Positions 33,164-42,425 are shown, counted from the stretch's first letter. The stretch is 64,000 nt of DNA from Halomonas aestuarii (GCF_001886615.1 NZ_CP018139.1:3162001-3226000); one strand, 5' to 3'. The notes: generated from the sequence alone by a model not told the origin. Made by a program: numbers and translations.

Positions 33164-34762
33164 ATGAAATTTCTGGATTGTACCCTTCGCGACGGTGGTT
33201 ACTACAACGCTTGGGATTTCTCCACAGAACTGATTCACCAATACATTGATGCCATGCAGGCCGCCGGTGTGAATGTGGTAGAGCTAGGCTTTCGCACCCT
33301 CAAGAATCAGGGTTTTCAGGGGCCTTGTGCATTCACCACTGATGATTTTATCCGCAGCCTTAAGGTTCCACCTGGCCTGACTATCGGCGTGATGGTCAAC
33401 GGAAACGAGTTGGTAGGTGATTTACCACAGCAGGAGGCGCTTGAACGCTTGTTCCCAAATTCTGCCGCCGCTTCACCTGTCGATCTGGTGCGTATTGCCT
33501 GCCATGTTCACGAGTTCGAAAAGGCCTTGCCGGCAGTAGACTGGTTGAAGGAGCGTGGCTATCTGGTCGGTTTTAACCTAATGCAGGTGGCGGATCGCAC
33601 CGAAGTGGAAGTTAGAACTCTTGCCCGCCAGGCAAAGGCCTACCCGATGGATGTGCTCTACTTTGCAGACAGCATGGGTAGCATGAATCCGGATCAAGTG
33701 GCACAGATCATCCAGTGGTTCCGCACCGAGTGGGAAGGTGCCATGGGCATCCACACCCACGACAATCTTGGCTTGGCGCTCGTCAACACTCTGCGCGCGC
33801 TGGACGAAGGCGTGAACTGGGTGGACTCCACGGTAACTGGCATGGGGCGTGGTCCGGGTAACGCTTTCACTGAGGAACTGGCCATCGAGATCGCCGAGCG
33901 CCGCGGTAAGCCGGCCAATCTGGTGCCGTTGATGGCATTGCTGGATCAGCACTTCAAACCCATGCAGTCGCACTACGGTTGGGGCACCAACCCTTACTAC
34001 TACCTGGCGGGCAAGTACGGCATTCACCCCACTTACATTCAGGAGATGCTCAGCGACTCGCGCTACGACGAGGAAGATGTGTTGGCGGTGATCGAGCATC
34101 TGCGCGTGGAAGGCGGCAAGAAGTTTAGCCTAAATACCTTAGATGCCGCCCGTCACTTCTATCGTGGAGAGCCCAAGGGACAATGGTACCCGAAGGAGCA
34201 GTTTTTGGGGCGGGAGGTATTGCTGCTGGGCACTGGCCCCGGGGTGGCGCGCCATCGCGATGCGCTGGAGCGCTATATCCGCACCAATCAACCGCTGGTC
34301 CTGGCACTCAATACTCAGACGGCCATTGAGGCCGAACTGATCAATCTGCGTGTTGCCTGCCACCCGGTGCGCCTTTTGGCTGACTGTGACACCCACGTCA
34401 GGCTACCCCAGCCGCTGATAACCCCAGTCTCCATGCTGCCCGACGACGTGCAAGTCTCTTTGGCCGAGAAGGAAGTGCTCGACTTCGGTCTCAACGTCCA
34501 GGCCGAGACCTTCGGCTTCGCCGAGACCTACTGCATCGCGCCCACCTCTCTGGTGGTGGCCTATGCGCTGGCTGTTGCCACCAGCGGACAAGCCGAGCGT
34601 GTGTTGATGGCCGGCTTCGACGGCTACGGTGCCGACGACCCGAGAAGCCAGGAGATGCAGCAGCTGTTCGAGCATTACCAGGCGGCCGAAGGGGCGCTGC
34701 CGATCACCGCTATCACACCGACGCGTTACGGGCTGCATACCGAATCCATCTACGCTCTCTGA
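33164..34762 (+). CDS. DRE-TIM aldolase (HMG-lyase-like) fused to a GT42/DUF115-like domain
   Basis: 532 residues with two parts. Residues 1-~330 are a DRE-TIM metallolyase of the 4-hydroxy-2-oxovalerate aldolase type: LDCTLRDGGY (Arg9, metal Asp10), VELGFRTL, the metal-binding GIHTHDNLGLAL (His197, His199, Asn201) and GMGRGPGNAFTEEL. Residues ~348-532 start with VLLLGTGPGVARH and continue to AERVLMAGFDGY and HTESIYAL, resembling the Rossmann-like core of DUF115/GT42 proteins. These aldolases join or release pyruvate and an aldehyde, so condensation of pyruvate with a sugar to a 2-keto-3-deoxy acid is plausible. It is followed by CMP-sugar synthetase, HAD and GT42-like genes. The substrate is unknown. 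Confidence 0.75.
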   Translation: MKFLDCTLRDGGYYNAWDFSTELIHQYIDAMQAAGVNVVELGFRTLKNQGFQGPCAFTTDDFIRSLKVPPGLTIGVMVNGNELVGDLPQQEALERLFPNSAAASPVDLVRIACHVHEFEKALPAVDWLKERGYLVGFNLMQVADRTEVEVRTLARQAKAYPMDVLYFADSMGSMNPDQVAQIIQWFRTEWEGAMGIHTHDNLGLALVNTLRALDEGVNWVDSTVTGMGRGPGNAFTEELAIEIAERRGKPANLVPLMALLDQHFKPMQSHYGWGTNPYYYLAGKYGIHPTYIQEMLSDSRYDEEDVLAVIEHLRVEGGKKFSLNTLDAARHFYRGEPKGQWYPKEQFLGREVLLLGTGPGVARHRDALERYIRTNQPLVLALNTQTAIEAELINLRVACHPVRLLADCDTHVRLPQPLITPVSMLPDDVQVSLAEKEVLDFGLNVQAETFGFAETYCIAPTSLVVAYALAVATSGQAERVLMAGFDGYGADDPRSQEMQQLFEHYQAAEGALPITAITPTRYGLHTESIYAL

Positions 34763-34789
34763 CTCGCCAATACTTGAAGGATCCTCTAT

Positions 34790-35536
34790 ATGCGAAGTGT
34801 CGTCATGATTCCGGCCCGCTACGGTTCCAGTCGCTACCCGGGCAAGCCGTTGGTGCCGCTGCTGGGTAAACCGATGATCCTGTGGGTCGCTGAGCTCTCA
34901 GCCCGTGCCGTGGCCAAAGAGAATGTGTATGTCGCCACTGAAGACCGCCGCATCGCCGAGGTGGTGGAGAAGGCCGGTTTCCAGGCGGTAATGACTACTG
35001 ACGACGCCATGACCGGCACCGACCGGCTTGCCCAGTCCGCTGAACACGTCGATGCAGATCTATACATCAATGTCCAGGGCGATGAGCCGCTAGCCGACCC
35101 GGCCGATATACTCAAGGTGCGCGACGCCAAGTTAGATCACATGAATGAAGTGATTAACGCCTTCAGCTGGGTATCGGACCTGGAAGATCCGCACAGCGTC
35201 AATATTCCCAAGGTGATCACCACCGAGCGTGAAGAGCTGGTTTACATGTCGCGCCTCGCTCTGCCTGGCTTCAAGTCCGAACAGTGTGCGCCTAAGCGCT
35301 ACAAGAAGCAGGTATGCATCTACGCCTTCACCCGCGAGGAGCTGACGGCCTTCCGTAACTTCGGGCGAAAGAGCAAACTGGAGTATAGCGAGGACATCGA
35401 GATTCTGCGCTTCATGGAGTTGGGCAAGACGATTCGCATGGTGGAAACCAAACCTGGCAGTCTGGCAGTGGATGTGCCTGAGGATGTCGCCAAGGTGGAA
35501 GCCGCTTTGCGCAAGATCGGGAAGGTGCTGGCATGA
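34790..35536 (+). CDS. KdsB-like CMP-ulosonate cytidylyltransferase
   Basis: A 248-residue nucleotidyltransferase of the CMP-Kdo synthetase family: IPARYGSSRYPGKPL (residues 7-21), YVATEDRRIAE, TGTDRLAQ and the metal-binding INVQGDEPL. These enzymes activate 2-keto-3-deoxy sugar acids with CMP. Several internal stretches (KSEQCAPKRYKKQVCIYAF, KSKLEYSEDIEILRFME) match KdsB closely. Its position after an aldolase and before a phosphatase suggests a second, cluster-specific substrate rather than lipid A-core Kdo. AAGGA precedes the start; it overlaps the next gene (ATGA). Confidence 0.88.
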   Translation: MRSVVMIPARYGSSRYPGKPLVPLLGKPMILWVAELSARAVAKENVYVATEDRRIAEVVEKAGFQAVMTTDDAMTGTDRLAQSAEHVDADLYINVQGDEPLADPADILKVRDAKLDHMNEVINAFSWVSDLEDPHSVNIPKVITTEREELVYMSRLALPGFKSEQCAPKRYKKQVCIYAFTREELTAFRNFGRKSKLEYSEDIEILRFMELGKTIRMVETKPGSLAVDVPEDVAKVEAALRKIGKVLA

Positions 35537-36204
35537 GGCGCCTGGTGACCGGTTACACTACGCTCGTGTTCGACTGCGACGGCGTCGTGCTTGACTCCAA
35601 TCAAGTCAAGACCGAGGCCTTCTATCAGTCAACCTTACCCTATGGTGATGTCGCAGCTCAGGCGATGGTAAAATACCATGTCGACAACGGTGGAGTTTCG
35701 CGTTATAAGAAGTTTTCTCACTTTCTGGAACGAATTGCTCTGGAACACGCCCGTGGCCAGCAAGGCCCTGACTTGGGTGAGCTATTGCAGGCCTATGCTG
35801 ACCATGTGCGCGAGGGGTTGCTGAGTTGTGAGGTAGCACCTGGTCTAGAAGCGCTTCGCCAGCAAACACCTGACGCCCGTTGGCTAATTGTCTCTGGTGG
35901 CGATCAGGCCGAACTGCGAGATGTGTTTGCACAGCGCGATATTGCCCAATGGTTCGATGGCGGTATCTTCGGCAGTCCGGATACTAAGGAAGAGATTCTT
36001 GAGCGTGAAATTGCCTCAGGAAATATCCGGAAGCCTGCATTGTTTTTGGGAGATAGTAAGTATGATTACGAATCTTCACGTCGCGCAAAGCTAGACTTCC
36101 TCTTCATGACATGTTGGTCAGATTTCTTAGAATATCAAGCATGGGTAACAAAACACAGTATACCCTGTGTTGGAAAAATGTCAGATCTTTTATTTAAATT
36201 ATGA
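35533..36204 (+). CDS. HAD-family phosphatase (probable ulosonate-phosphate phosphatase)
   Basis: A 223-residue haloacid-dehalogenase hydrolase: motif I VFDCDGVVLDSN (nucleophile Asp and acid Asp), motif II IVSGGD, and motif III/IV FLGDSKYDYESS. The cap after motif I is helical, like phosphoglycolate-type HADs rather than cap-less KdsC. In Kdo and sialic-acid routes a phosphatase acts between the condensing enzyme and the CMP-synthetase; by position this could play that part. The start and stop overlap both neighbours by four bases. The 3' third is distinctly AT-richer than the 5' part. Confidence 0.8.
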   Translation: MRRLVTGYTTLVFDCDGVVLDSNQVKTEAFYQSTLPYGDVAAQAMVKYHVDNGGVSRYKKFSHFLERIALEHARGQQGPDLGELLQAYADHVREGLLSCEVAPGLEALRQQTPDARWLIVSGGDQAELRDVFAQRDIAQWFDGGIFGSPDTKEEILEREIASGNIRKPALFLGDSKYDYESSRRAKLDFLFMTCWSDFLEYQAWVTKHSIPCVGKMSDLLFKL

Positions 36205-36980
36205 TAAATATAGTTATGGTTAGGTTAAAGTCTGCTATAGGTTTTTTGCAATGCCTTATTAGGAGGGGGGCGTCAAGTAGAAAGGATCTACAAACAATAT
36301 TCCGCGATAAAAATGTTGTCATAGTGGCTTCAGGGCCTTCTCTAGATAAGACAGATTTAAAAAAAATAAAAAATTCATTAGTCGTGTTTGTCAATCATTC
36401 TGTCGAGATTAAAGATAGTTTCGATGAGAGCAATTTTTTTATTTGGTTTAGTGCTGATAATGAAAGAGTCCTTGAATGTGAAAAAAGCTCTAAAAAAGTA
36501 AGTTTGAGGCTGATTACAATATATAAATATATCGGTGCAGGTTTGGTCTTAAATACTTTGAGCGATAAGGATGTCTTCTTAATCCCAAAGCCAGACTGGA
36601 AGGCGCTGTTTACTCGATTTATATTCAACGTCAAGATTTTTGAAGACGGGGAAGAGGCTTTATTGACTGATCCTTTAGAGACGAATTTTATTACCTTGTA
36701 TCCGCGCACTGGAGTTTTGACCCTGATTTCCATTAGCGCTGGTCTTGGCTGCAGGTCAATAGATATACTTGGGTTTGACGCAACAAGAAAATCTTTGAGC
36801 TATGCTTCTGGGCTTAGCCCACAAAAGAAAATAGAGGGTTTTGAAACCAAAACGATTGATAAGGTTTTGCGTCATTTAAGAGAAAAAGTTGAAGCCAAGG
36901 GTGTTAGAATTTTAAATTGTTCGCCCCTCACAGAGCTGACGGCTGTTGAGGTTTCCAAAAAATATTCCCATGATGAATAA
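36201..36980 (+). CDS. GT42/DUF115-like protein, probable transferase for the CMP-activated sugar
   Basis: A 259-residue protein in AT-rich DNA. Residues 39-50 (VVIVASGPSLDK) match the nucleotide-binding loop of GT42 sialyltransferases and of DUF115/MptE-like proteins. Later it has the PRTGVLTLISISAGLGCRSI stretch followed by DILGFDA, and a C-terminal VRILNCSPLTEL, in the same order as Campylobacter CstI-type sialyltransferases. GT42 enzymes use CMP-sugars, which fits the CMP-synthetase two genes upstream and the ATGA coupling to the HAD gene. The alternative is a DUF115 protein of unrelated role. Confidence 0.6.
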   Translation: MINIVMVRLKSAIGFLQCLIRRGASSRKDLQTIFRDKNVVIVASGPSLDKTDLKKIKNSLVVFVNHSVEIKDSFDESNFFIWFSADNERVLECEKSSKKVSLRLITIYKYIGAGLVLNTLSDKDVFLIPKPDWKALFTRFIFNVKIFEDGEEALLTDPLETNFITLYPRTGVLTLISISAGLGCRSIDILGFDATRKSLSYASGLSPQKKIEGFETKTIDKVLRHLREKVEAKGVRILNCSPLTELTAVEVSKKYSHDE

Positions 36981-37040
36981 ATATTAGGCGAGTTTTTTAG
37001 TTTTAGAATCTTCTTGTTAAATGAAAGGTATAAGTTTAGC

Positions 37041-37871
37041 ATGTCCATAATTATTTCTTTGACATCCACATTGGCTAGGTTGCCTTTGTTGAGATTTACA
37101 TTATTATCTATCTTTGATCAAGATTCTTCTGCAGATCGAATTGTGCTTTGCTTATCAAGTGATCCTTATCTAATTGATGAGGGTGTAAGAGAGTTGCCCC
37201 ATTGGTTAAGCGCAATGGCTGCGCAGGGAATGGTAGAAATAATGTGGGTAGAGAATACAGGCCCATATAGAAAGTTAATTCCTGTGTTTAGGTCGGCGTC
37301 ATCTCATGATTGGATCATAACTTGTGATGATGATGTTATATATGATAAAGGTTGGCTTTCTTCGCTTGTGAAAACGGGTAAAGACCACCCTGATGCCATT
37401 GTATGTGGCCGGGCACGTCGCTCGGTTGAAAATTTTTTTGGGCGTAGACAAAGTTATCTAAATTGGCCACTCGTGCCTATGGGAACCAGCGGAACTGAAC
37501 TTTTGCCGATTGGGGTTGCTGGGGTCTTGTATCGAAAGCCTCTCATGGATCATCGCATCATGCTCAGTGATGACTATAAAAAGCTAGCTCCCAAGCAGGA
37601 TGATTTATGGTTCAATTTGGCAAGGCAGTTGTCAGGTAGGGAAGTTGTTGTTTCGCTCGAAGCGGATAATTATGTTTATCCGATAGAAGCTCCAGGAGCT
37701 CTATCAAAAACTAACGTAGGAACAAATCTTTGTGGGTGGGATAGATTTTTTCTAGCTTTATGTGGCCGACTATTGTTAAAATTCAAGGCATATATGGGTG
37801 TATCGTTATGTGATAATGATCTTGTTATTAAAAAGCTGGAGCATTATAAGCGCTCCATGATGACTTCTTGA
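37041..37871 (+). CDS. Glycosyltransferase, GT2-like (GT-A fold)
   Basis: A 276-residue protein. SIIISLTSTLARLPLLRFTL at the start, a DRIVLCLSSDPY strand and the acidic metal/nucleotide motif ITCDDDVIYDKGWL near residue 105 point to a GT-A glycosyltransferase. GPYRKLIPVF and ALSKTNVGTNL occur in family relatives that transfer galactose or glucose, but I cannot name the sugar. I chose ATG 37041; the frame opens at a TTG at 37014. AT-rich, clearly unlike the flanking high-GC genes. Confidence 0.7.
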   Translation: MSIIISLTSTLARLPLLRFTLLSIFDQDSSADRIVLCLSSDPYLIDEGVRELPHWLSAMAAQGMVEIMWVENTGPYRKLIPVFRSASSHDWIITCDDDVIYDKGWLSSLVKTGKDHPDAIVCGRARRSVENFFGRRQSYLNWPLVPMGTSGTELLPIGVAGVLYRKPLMDHRIMLSDDYKKLAPKQDDLWFNLARQLSGREVVVSLEADNYVYPIEAPGALSKTNVGTNLCGWDRFFLALCGRLLLKFKAYMGVSLCDNDLVIKKLEHYKRSMMTS

Positions 37872-37914
37872 CTTATATAAAAGATCTTTCGAAATTCCAT
37901 ATGAATTTAGTCTA

Positions 37915-38122
37915 GTGAAGCAGACGACTCATAGGTTTTCCAGTTAAGTATATGTTGGCGAAGTCGTTGATATCATCCAGCCGTGCCTTCTTCAGTCTTC
38001 ACATCAAACGCCGCACCACTTGGCCCTCATGCCGCTTAAAATTGGTCAGCGTTTTCGTTATCGGCTTGAGCTATATCTTATCCTTGACTGCTTGCCATAT
38101 TTTTTTATATTTCGTGTAGCGC
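37915..38122 (-). pseudogene. Decayed coding remnant of unknown family
   Basis: On the minus strand one frame reads through about 70 codons with only two stops: pieces LWRYTKYKKIWQAVKDKI, LKPITKTLTNFKRHEGQVV and RLKKARLDDINDFANIYLTG. It is too coherent for random AT-rich DNA but has no start and I do not recognise the family. It lies between a glycosyltransferase gene and a dead IS30 element. Confidence 0.35.
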
Positions 38123-38256
38123 CACAAGGCTATACTTTTTGTAGAAGCCTGTTGGTTCCACTGTAGCCTCTCCTTGATTACCCTAGGTATCGGAGTTTTC
38201 TACACTATCTCTTAACATAGTTGACACCTCTGGATTCATAGAATAACTGCAGTACT

Positions 38257-39030
38257 TTGGACAGCACGCAGAGGCAAGAAGGCCAGCACCAAGCCGCCTG
38301 GAAGTGGACGAAGCGCTTACCCCGCATGATCGCCGCCGTTGTCGATCGGCTGCGTGAGGAGTGGAGTCCGCAGCAATTCAGCGGTTTTATGGCGCCTTTG
38401 GCCGGCGTAGGCGTCAGTCATCAGTGGATCTACTCCTTGATCTGGGATGACAAGGTACAGGGTGGAAGTATATGGCGGCATCTGCGTCAGCCCAAACGGC
38501 GCAGTAAGCACCGGGCCCAGGCCAAGAGTGCAGGGCTTGGCAAGATTCCCAACCGAGTGGGTAACGAGCATCGTCCAGCTGAGGTCGATGATCGGCTCTT
38601 TCTCGGTCACTGGGAGTGCGACACCGTGATTCAGCGGCACAAGCAATAAGGGCTGGTCACGCTGGCAGAACTTCGCAGTGGCTACCTGCTGGCAGCACGG
38701 TTGCCCAGGTTCTCAGCAGACCTGACGCAAGCGGCCATGATCCGCCTGCTAAAGCCTCGTCGGAGTGCTGTCTAAACCATCACACTGAACAATGGCTCGG
38801 AGTTCGCCGGTCATGAAGCCGTGGCCAAGGCGGTGACCGCAGCGACGTACTTTTGTGACCTCTACTGCTCCGGCCAGCGTGGGAGCAACGACAACACCAA
38901 TGGCCAGGTACGGTAGTACTTCCCCAAAGGAGCGGAGTTCCGGCAAGTCACTTATGCCGAGCTGCGCAAGGTGGTCAAGAAGCTGAATGACCGCCATTGA
39001 AAGCGCCCGGGTTATTGGACGCCGGCAAAG
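38257..39030 (+). pseudogene. Decayed IS30-family transposase
   Basis: One frame encodes an IS30 transposase: LREEWSPQQFSGFM, the RRSKHRAQAKSAGLGKIPNR linker, and HWECDTVIQ with the first catalytic Asp. An in-frame TAA at 38647 ends the first part, but the same frame continues with GYLLAARLPRFSADLTQAA, NNGSEFAGHEA (the second catalytic Asp changed to Asn) and a C-terminal TYAELRKVVKKLNDRH, with further stops. The 5' end and the terminal repeats are lost. An old insertion in the AT-rich island. Confidence 0.85.
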
Positions 39031-39183
39031 GTAAACCTGAGAGAGTAATCAGGTGCAATTAACACCGCAGGTGCTGCGCTTATTGCTTGAATTCAAGCCC
39101 AGATCCAGTCTTTAATAAACCCTTTAGCTCGGCTTTTAATCCGGAACCCTCCATTTAATCAATCAATTCTACACGTTTGGAAA

Positions 39184-40302
39184 ATGAAAAAAGCGCTTTA
39201 TATAACTTGTTATAATATCACAGACCCCACGGATGGGATATCCAAAAAAATACAGCAACAATTAGTTGCCCTGCACGAAATTGGCTACGAAGTGAATGCT
39301 GCTTATTCAGAAAAGGGATGCTTACGATTAGTGTATAATTGTGGTCAGTCCTTTTCTTCAGGAAATCTTTCGGAAATAAAATCATCGAAACCTTTATTTT
39401 TTTTAAGACTCGCAGCCTTTTTAAAGAATGAAGCCACAAATTATGACGTTTTTTACATAAGGAATCCTCATGGTAATTTGTATTCCCTTTTCTTTTCTTA
39501 CTTTCTCTATGCAGCTAGCCACCTCTCTAAAAAAGTTATCCTTGAAATTCCAAGTTATCCGTACGATGATGAAGTTCAAGGGTTGCTGTCAAAGCTTTCT
39601 TTGATTATTCATAAAATACAGCGGCCTTTTTTCAAGCTTTACATTTCGAAAATTTTTTATACGGGAATGCTTGTAGATCAAATATGGGGAGTTCCATCAT
39701 CAAGAATTTATAATTCTTGCGATCCGAGTGATGTGCCACTGGCTAACTTTAACCATTCTCCATGTCCAAAAGCTATAAGACTGATTGCAGTTGCCAATTT
39801 AGCACCTTGGCATGGTTATGATAGAGTGCTGTATGGTTTGCATTATTATATTAACTCTTCAAGTCATGAATGCAATGTTTTTTTTCATATAGTCGGTGAT
39901 AATGAGCCAGAGTTTTCCAGGTTAAAAAAAATCACGGAAAATCTTGGCTTGGATCATTATGTAAAATTCCATGGAAGAATGATCTCTTCTCAAATTGATA
40001 ATTTGTTTGTTGGTTGTTCAGTTGGAGTCGACTCTTTAGGCAGGCATAGAAGTGGCAATTCATATAATGACTCAATTAAGTCTAAAGAATATGCTTTTAG
40101 AGGTGTTCCATTTATAAAAAGCCATCGCGATGACTCTTTCAATAACGTAGGGTTTGTTTACAATGCCCCTCAAGATGATTCATGGTTAATGATTGAAGAA
40201 ATTGTCGACTGGGTTTCCTGTTCTGATTTTGACACTTATGCGATTAGAGATTTTGCTATGAATAATTTTCAGTGGAAAAAACAATTGGAAAAGTTTATTT
40301 AA
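39184..40302 (+). CDS. Glycosyltransferase, GT4-like (GT-B fold)
   Basis: A 372-residue protein in AT-rich DNA. The N-terminal domain carries DGISKKIQQQLVALHEIGYEV and YDVFYIRNP; the C-terminal domain has RLIAVANLAPWHGYDRVLYGL, FHIVGDNEPEFSRL and the acceptor-site region SIKSKEYAFRGVPFI, corresponding to the EX7E area of retaining GT4 enzymes. Donor and acceptor are unknown. No strong ribosome site precedes the ATG. The gene follows the IS30 remnant. Confidence 0.78.
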   Translation: MKKALYITCYNITDPTDGISKKIQQQLVALHEIGYEVNAAYSEKGCLRLVYNCGQSFSSGNLSEIKSSKPLFFLRLAAFLKNEATNYDVFYIRNPHGNLYSLFFSYFLYAASHLSKKVILEIPSYPYDDEVQGLLSKLSLIIHKIQRPFFKLYISKIFYTGMLVDQIWGVPSSRIYNSCDPSDVPLANFNHSPCPKAIRLIAVANLAPWHGYDRVLYGLHYYINSSSHECNVFFHIVGDNEPEFSRLKKITENLGLDHYVKFHGRMISSQIDNLFVGCSVGVDSLGRHRSGNSYNDSIKSKEYAFRGVPFIKSHRDDSFNNVGFVYNAPQDDSWLMIEEIVDWVSCSDFDTYAIRDFAMNNFQWKKQLEKFI

Positions 40303-40671
40303 CTGTCTTTTTAAGTATTCTGAACCATTTCGTGGTATTCAAAGGTGCCTTTATAATTCACAACCTACATGATTTCTGTTCCTCTGCATTTCATACCATG
40401 AAATAAGCATATTATGCGTCTTTACATTTCTGGAACCTTTGGATTACCGTAACATGCTAGTAATCTCTGTATTGTTTTCCCCAATTGAAAGAAGGCTCGA
40501 TTATCGGTGGAGAAATAATCATAGCTTGTAGTGGCGTCCCATTTTTCGAGCCTTAATATTATTTTTTAATCCAAATGAGACAAAATGATTTGTGAATTTG
40601 ATGCTTCATGGCGCATGGCTGTTCCTCTATAATTCTATTATCTAAGCGCACTTTTTTATAGTAGGCAATAA
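40303..40671. other. AT-rich gap without a recognisable gene
   Basis: 369 bases between two cluster genes. I see short open stretches only, no repeat and no terminator with a T run. It may be the relic of a lost gene; nothing in it can be assigned. Confidence 0.4.
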
Positions 40672-41640
40672 ATGAAGTTGACTAATGTAGTTCCTCTCTC
40701 CTTTTTTTTGTTATGCTCGGTTTTTGTTTTTTTTCTTTCGATTTATATAGTTCCGCATGTTGTCTCAGGCGATCAACAATCTTACATTGGTTTATACAAT
40801 AGTGTAGAGGGGGTGTCATATTCTGATGGATATGAGCTTTATCGGCTTTACACTGGCGCGTTCGAGCCATTTTATTTTTCCATTATTTGGTTTTTTTCGA
40901 ATATTGGGGCTGATAAAGTTCTTTTAGTATCTTTCGTGAACTCAGCGCTTTGTTTCTTATTCCTCAGGCTGTCGCAGAAAATCGGCTTGAATGTGGTTAT
41001 TTCTATTGTTATTGTTTTTTCGTGTTATTATTTTGTTGCTCTCTATACTGAGATTGAAAGGCTTAAGTTCTCTTTTGTTTTTTTATTTATGTCTTTGTTT
41101 TTTTTAGAGAGGCGGGTTTATTTTATTGCACTGTCTGTCCTTGCTGTTCTTACTCAATTTCAAGCTTTCATTTTTTACTTCTGCCTTTTCATGCCGTGGT
41201 TTTTTTACCAAGTAAGGCTGATAATAATTAATTTTAAAATATCTTATTGGTTTTTGGTTTTTCTGTCGCTCGCTTTAGTTGTGGCCCTTAATTTTAAAGA
41301 TCCAATTATCTTCAAGTTTAACTATTATTTTTCCGCAGACTCTCTTGTTGAACATGCCTTATACGATTTTCCGAAGATATTTGTTTTTTTTGGATTATCA
41401 TATGCTTATGGCAGATTTGATAAAAGTGCCATTGTAACGTTTTTCCCTCTTGCTGCTATTTCTTTTTTTATTGGTGCTGACAGGTTGAGCCTCATAGCCT
41501 TCTTTCTTTTGTTGTATTATGCTTCTCGAACAAGATCAGGTTGGAATATGGGGTTGTTAATGCCAGTAATATTCCTTTCGCTGAAAGGTTTTGATGCATA
41601 CTTAAATATTTTCGAGATGGGGCGTGTTTATGCGGGATGA
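40672..41640 (+). CDS. EpsG-family polysaccharide polymerase (Wzy-like)
   Basis: A 322-residue protein with about ten membrane segments and very AT-rich coding, typical of Wzy polymerases. The early loop DQQSYIGLYNSVEGVSY and FEPFYFSIIWFFSNIG match the EpsG family, which polymerises repeat units at the periplasmic face. It is followed with a short overlap by a GT2 gene. As with most Wzy proteins, identification rests on topology and short motifs. Confidence 0.75.
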   Translation: MKLTNVVPLSFFLLCSVFVFFLSIYIVPHVVSGDQQSYIGLYNSVEGVSYSDGYELYRLYTGAFEPFYFSIIWFFSNIGADKVLLVSFVNSALCFLFLRLSQKIGLNVVISIVIVFSCYYFVALYTEIERLKFSFVFLFMSLFFLERRVYFIALSVLAVLTQFQAFIFYFCLFMPWFFYQVRLIIINFKISYWFLVFLSLALVVALNFKDPIIFKFNYYFSADSLVEHALYDFPKIFVFFGLSYAYGRFDKSAIVTFFPLAAISFFIGADRLSLIAFFLLLYYASRTRSGWNMGLLMPVIFLSLKGFDAYLNIFEMGRVYAG

Positions 41641-42352
41641 TCATTTTGTAAGTGTTTGCTTGGCATCCTATAATGGGGAAAAGTTTATAATTGATCAGAT
41701 CGCTTCAATTTTAAACTCTCTTGAGTATGCAGGGGTTGATGATTTTGAGTTGATAGTTTCTGATGATGGTTCATCTGATAGAACAGTTGAGATGGTTAAG
41801 TCTTTTGATGAACCTAATGTACGGTTGATAAAGGGTCCTGGAAAAGGATTAGTCATGAACTTTGAACATTTATTAAGTGTTGCTTGTGGTGTTTTTGTTT
41901 TTCTCTCAGATCAAGATGATATTTGGGAGGAAAAAAAAGTGGCTACGAGTATCGCTGCATTAGAACATGCAGACTTGGTTGTATCTGATGCAAAAGTTGT
42001 TGATGAGAATTTAAATACAATAAGTGAATCTTTCTTTGAGCACCGGTTGTCTGGCCCTGGAGTGATTAAGAATTTATATAAAAATTCATTTCTGGGGTGC
42101 TGTATGTGCTTTAAAAGGAAGGCTATGCTAGAGTATGGCTGTTTGCCGTTCCCTCGGGGGTTGCCAATGCATGACTGGTGGGTTGGTATGAAGTTTAATT
42201 GGCTTGGGAAAGTTGAATTTATAAATGATAGGTTGGTTTTGTATAGAAGGCACGGTAACAATGCATCGCCAACTGCTGAACGTTCAGCTAGCTCTATAAA
42301 AGAGAAGGTCTTGTGGAGAGCTGTTCTTGCATACAATGTTTTTTTATCTTGA
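41630..42352 (+). CDS. Glycosyltransferase family 2 (rhamnosyltransferase-like)
   Basis: A 240-residue GT-A enzyme: VSVCLASYNGEKFIIDQIAS, LIVSDDGSSDRT, the DXD-containing FLSDQDDIWEEKKV, and PMHDWWVGM near residue 180. This combination is common in WbbL/RfbN-like rhamnosyl- or glucosyltransferases, and rhamnose genes are in the same cluster. I chose ATG 41630 (a GTG at 41624 is also in frame); it overlaps the polymerase stop by 11 bases. AT-rich. Confidence 0.82.
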   Translation: MRDDHFVSVCLASYNGEKFIIDQIASILNSLEYAGVDDFELIVSDDGSSDRTVEMVKSFDEPNVRLIKGPGKGLVMNFEHLLSVACGVFVFLSDQDDIWEEKKVATSIAALEHADLVVSDAKVVDENLNTISESFFEHRLSGPGVIKNLYKNSFLGCCMCFKRKAMLEYGCLPFPRGLPMHDWWVGMKFNWLGKVEFINDRLVLYRRHGNNASPTAERSASSIKEKVLWRAVLAYNVFLS

Positions 42353-42425
42353 GACTTCCTGTCGTTGTCAATTTTTAAGTCTGACATTGTTCCATGTTTA
42401 ATTATTAGTCTTGGTGAGGGTGGTG

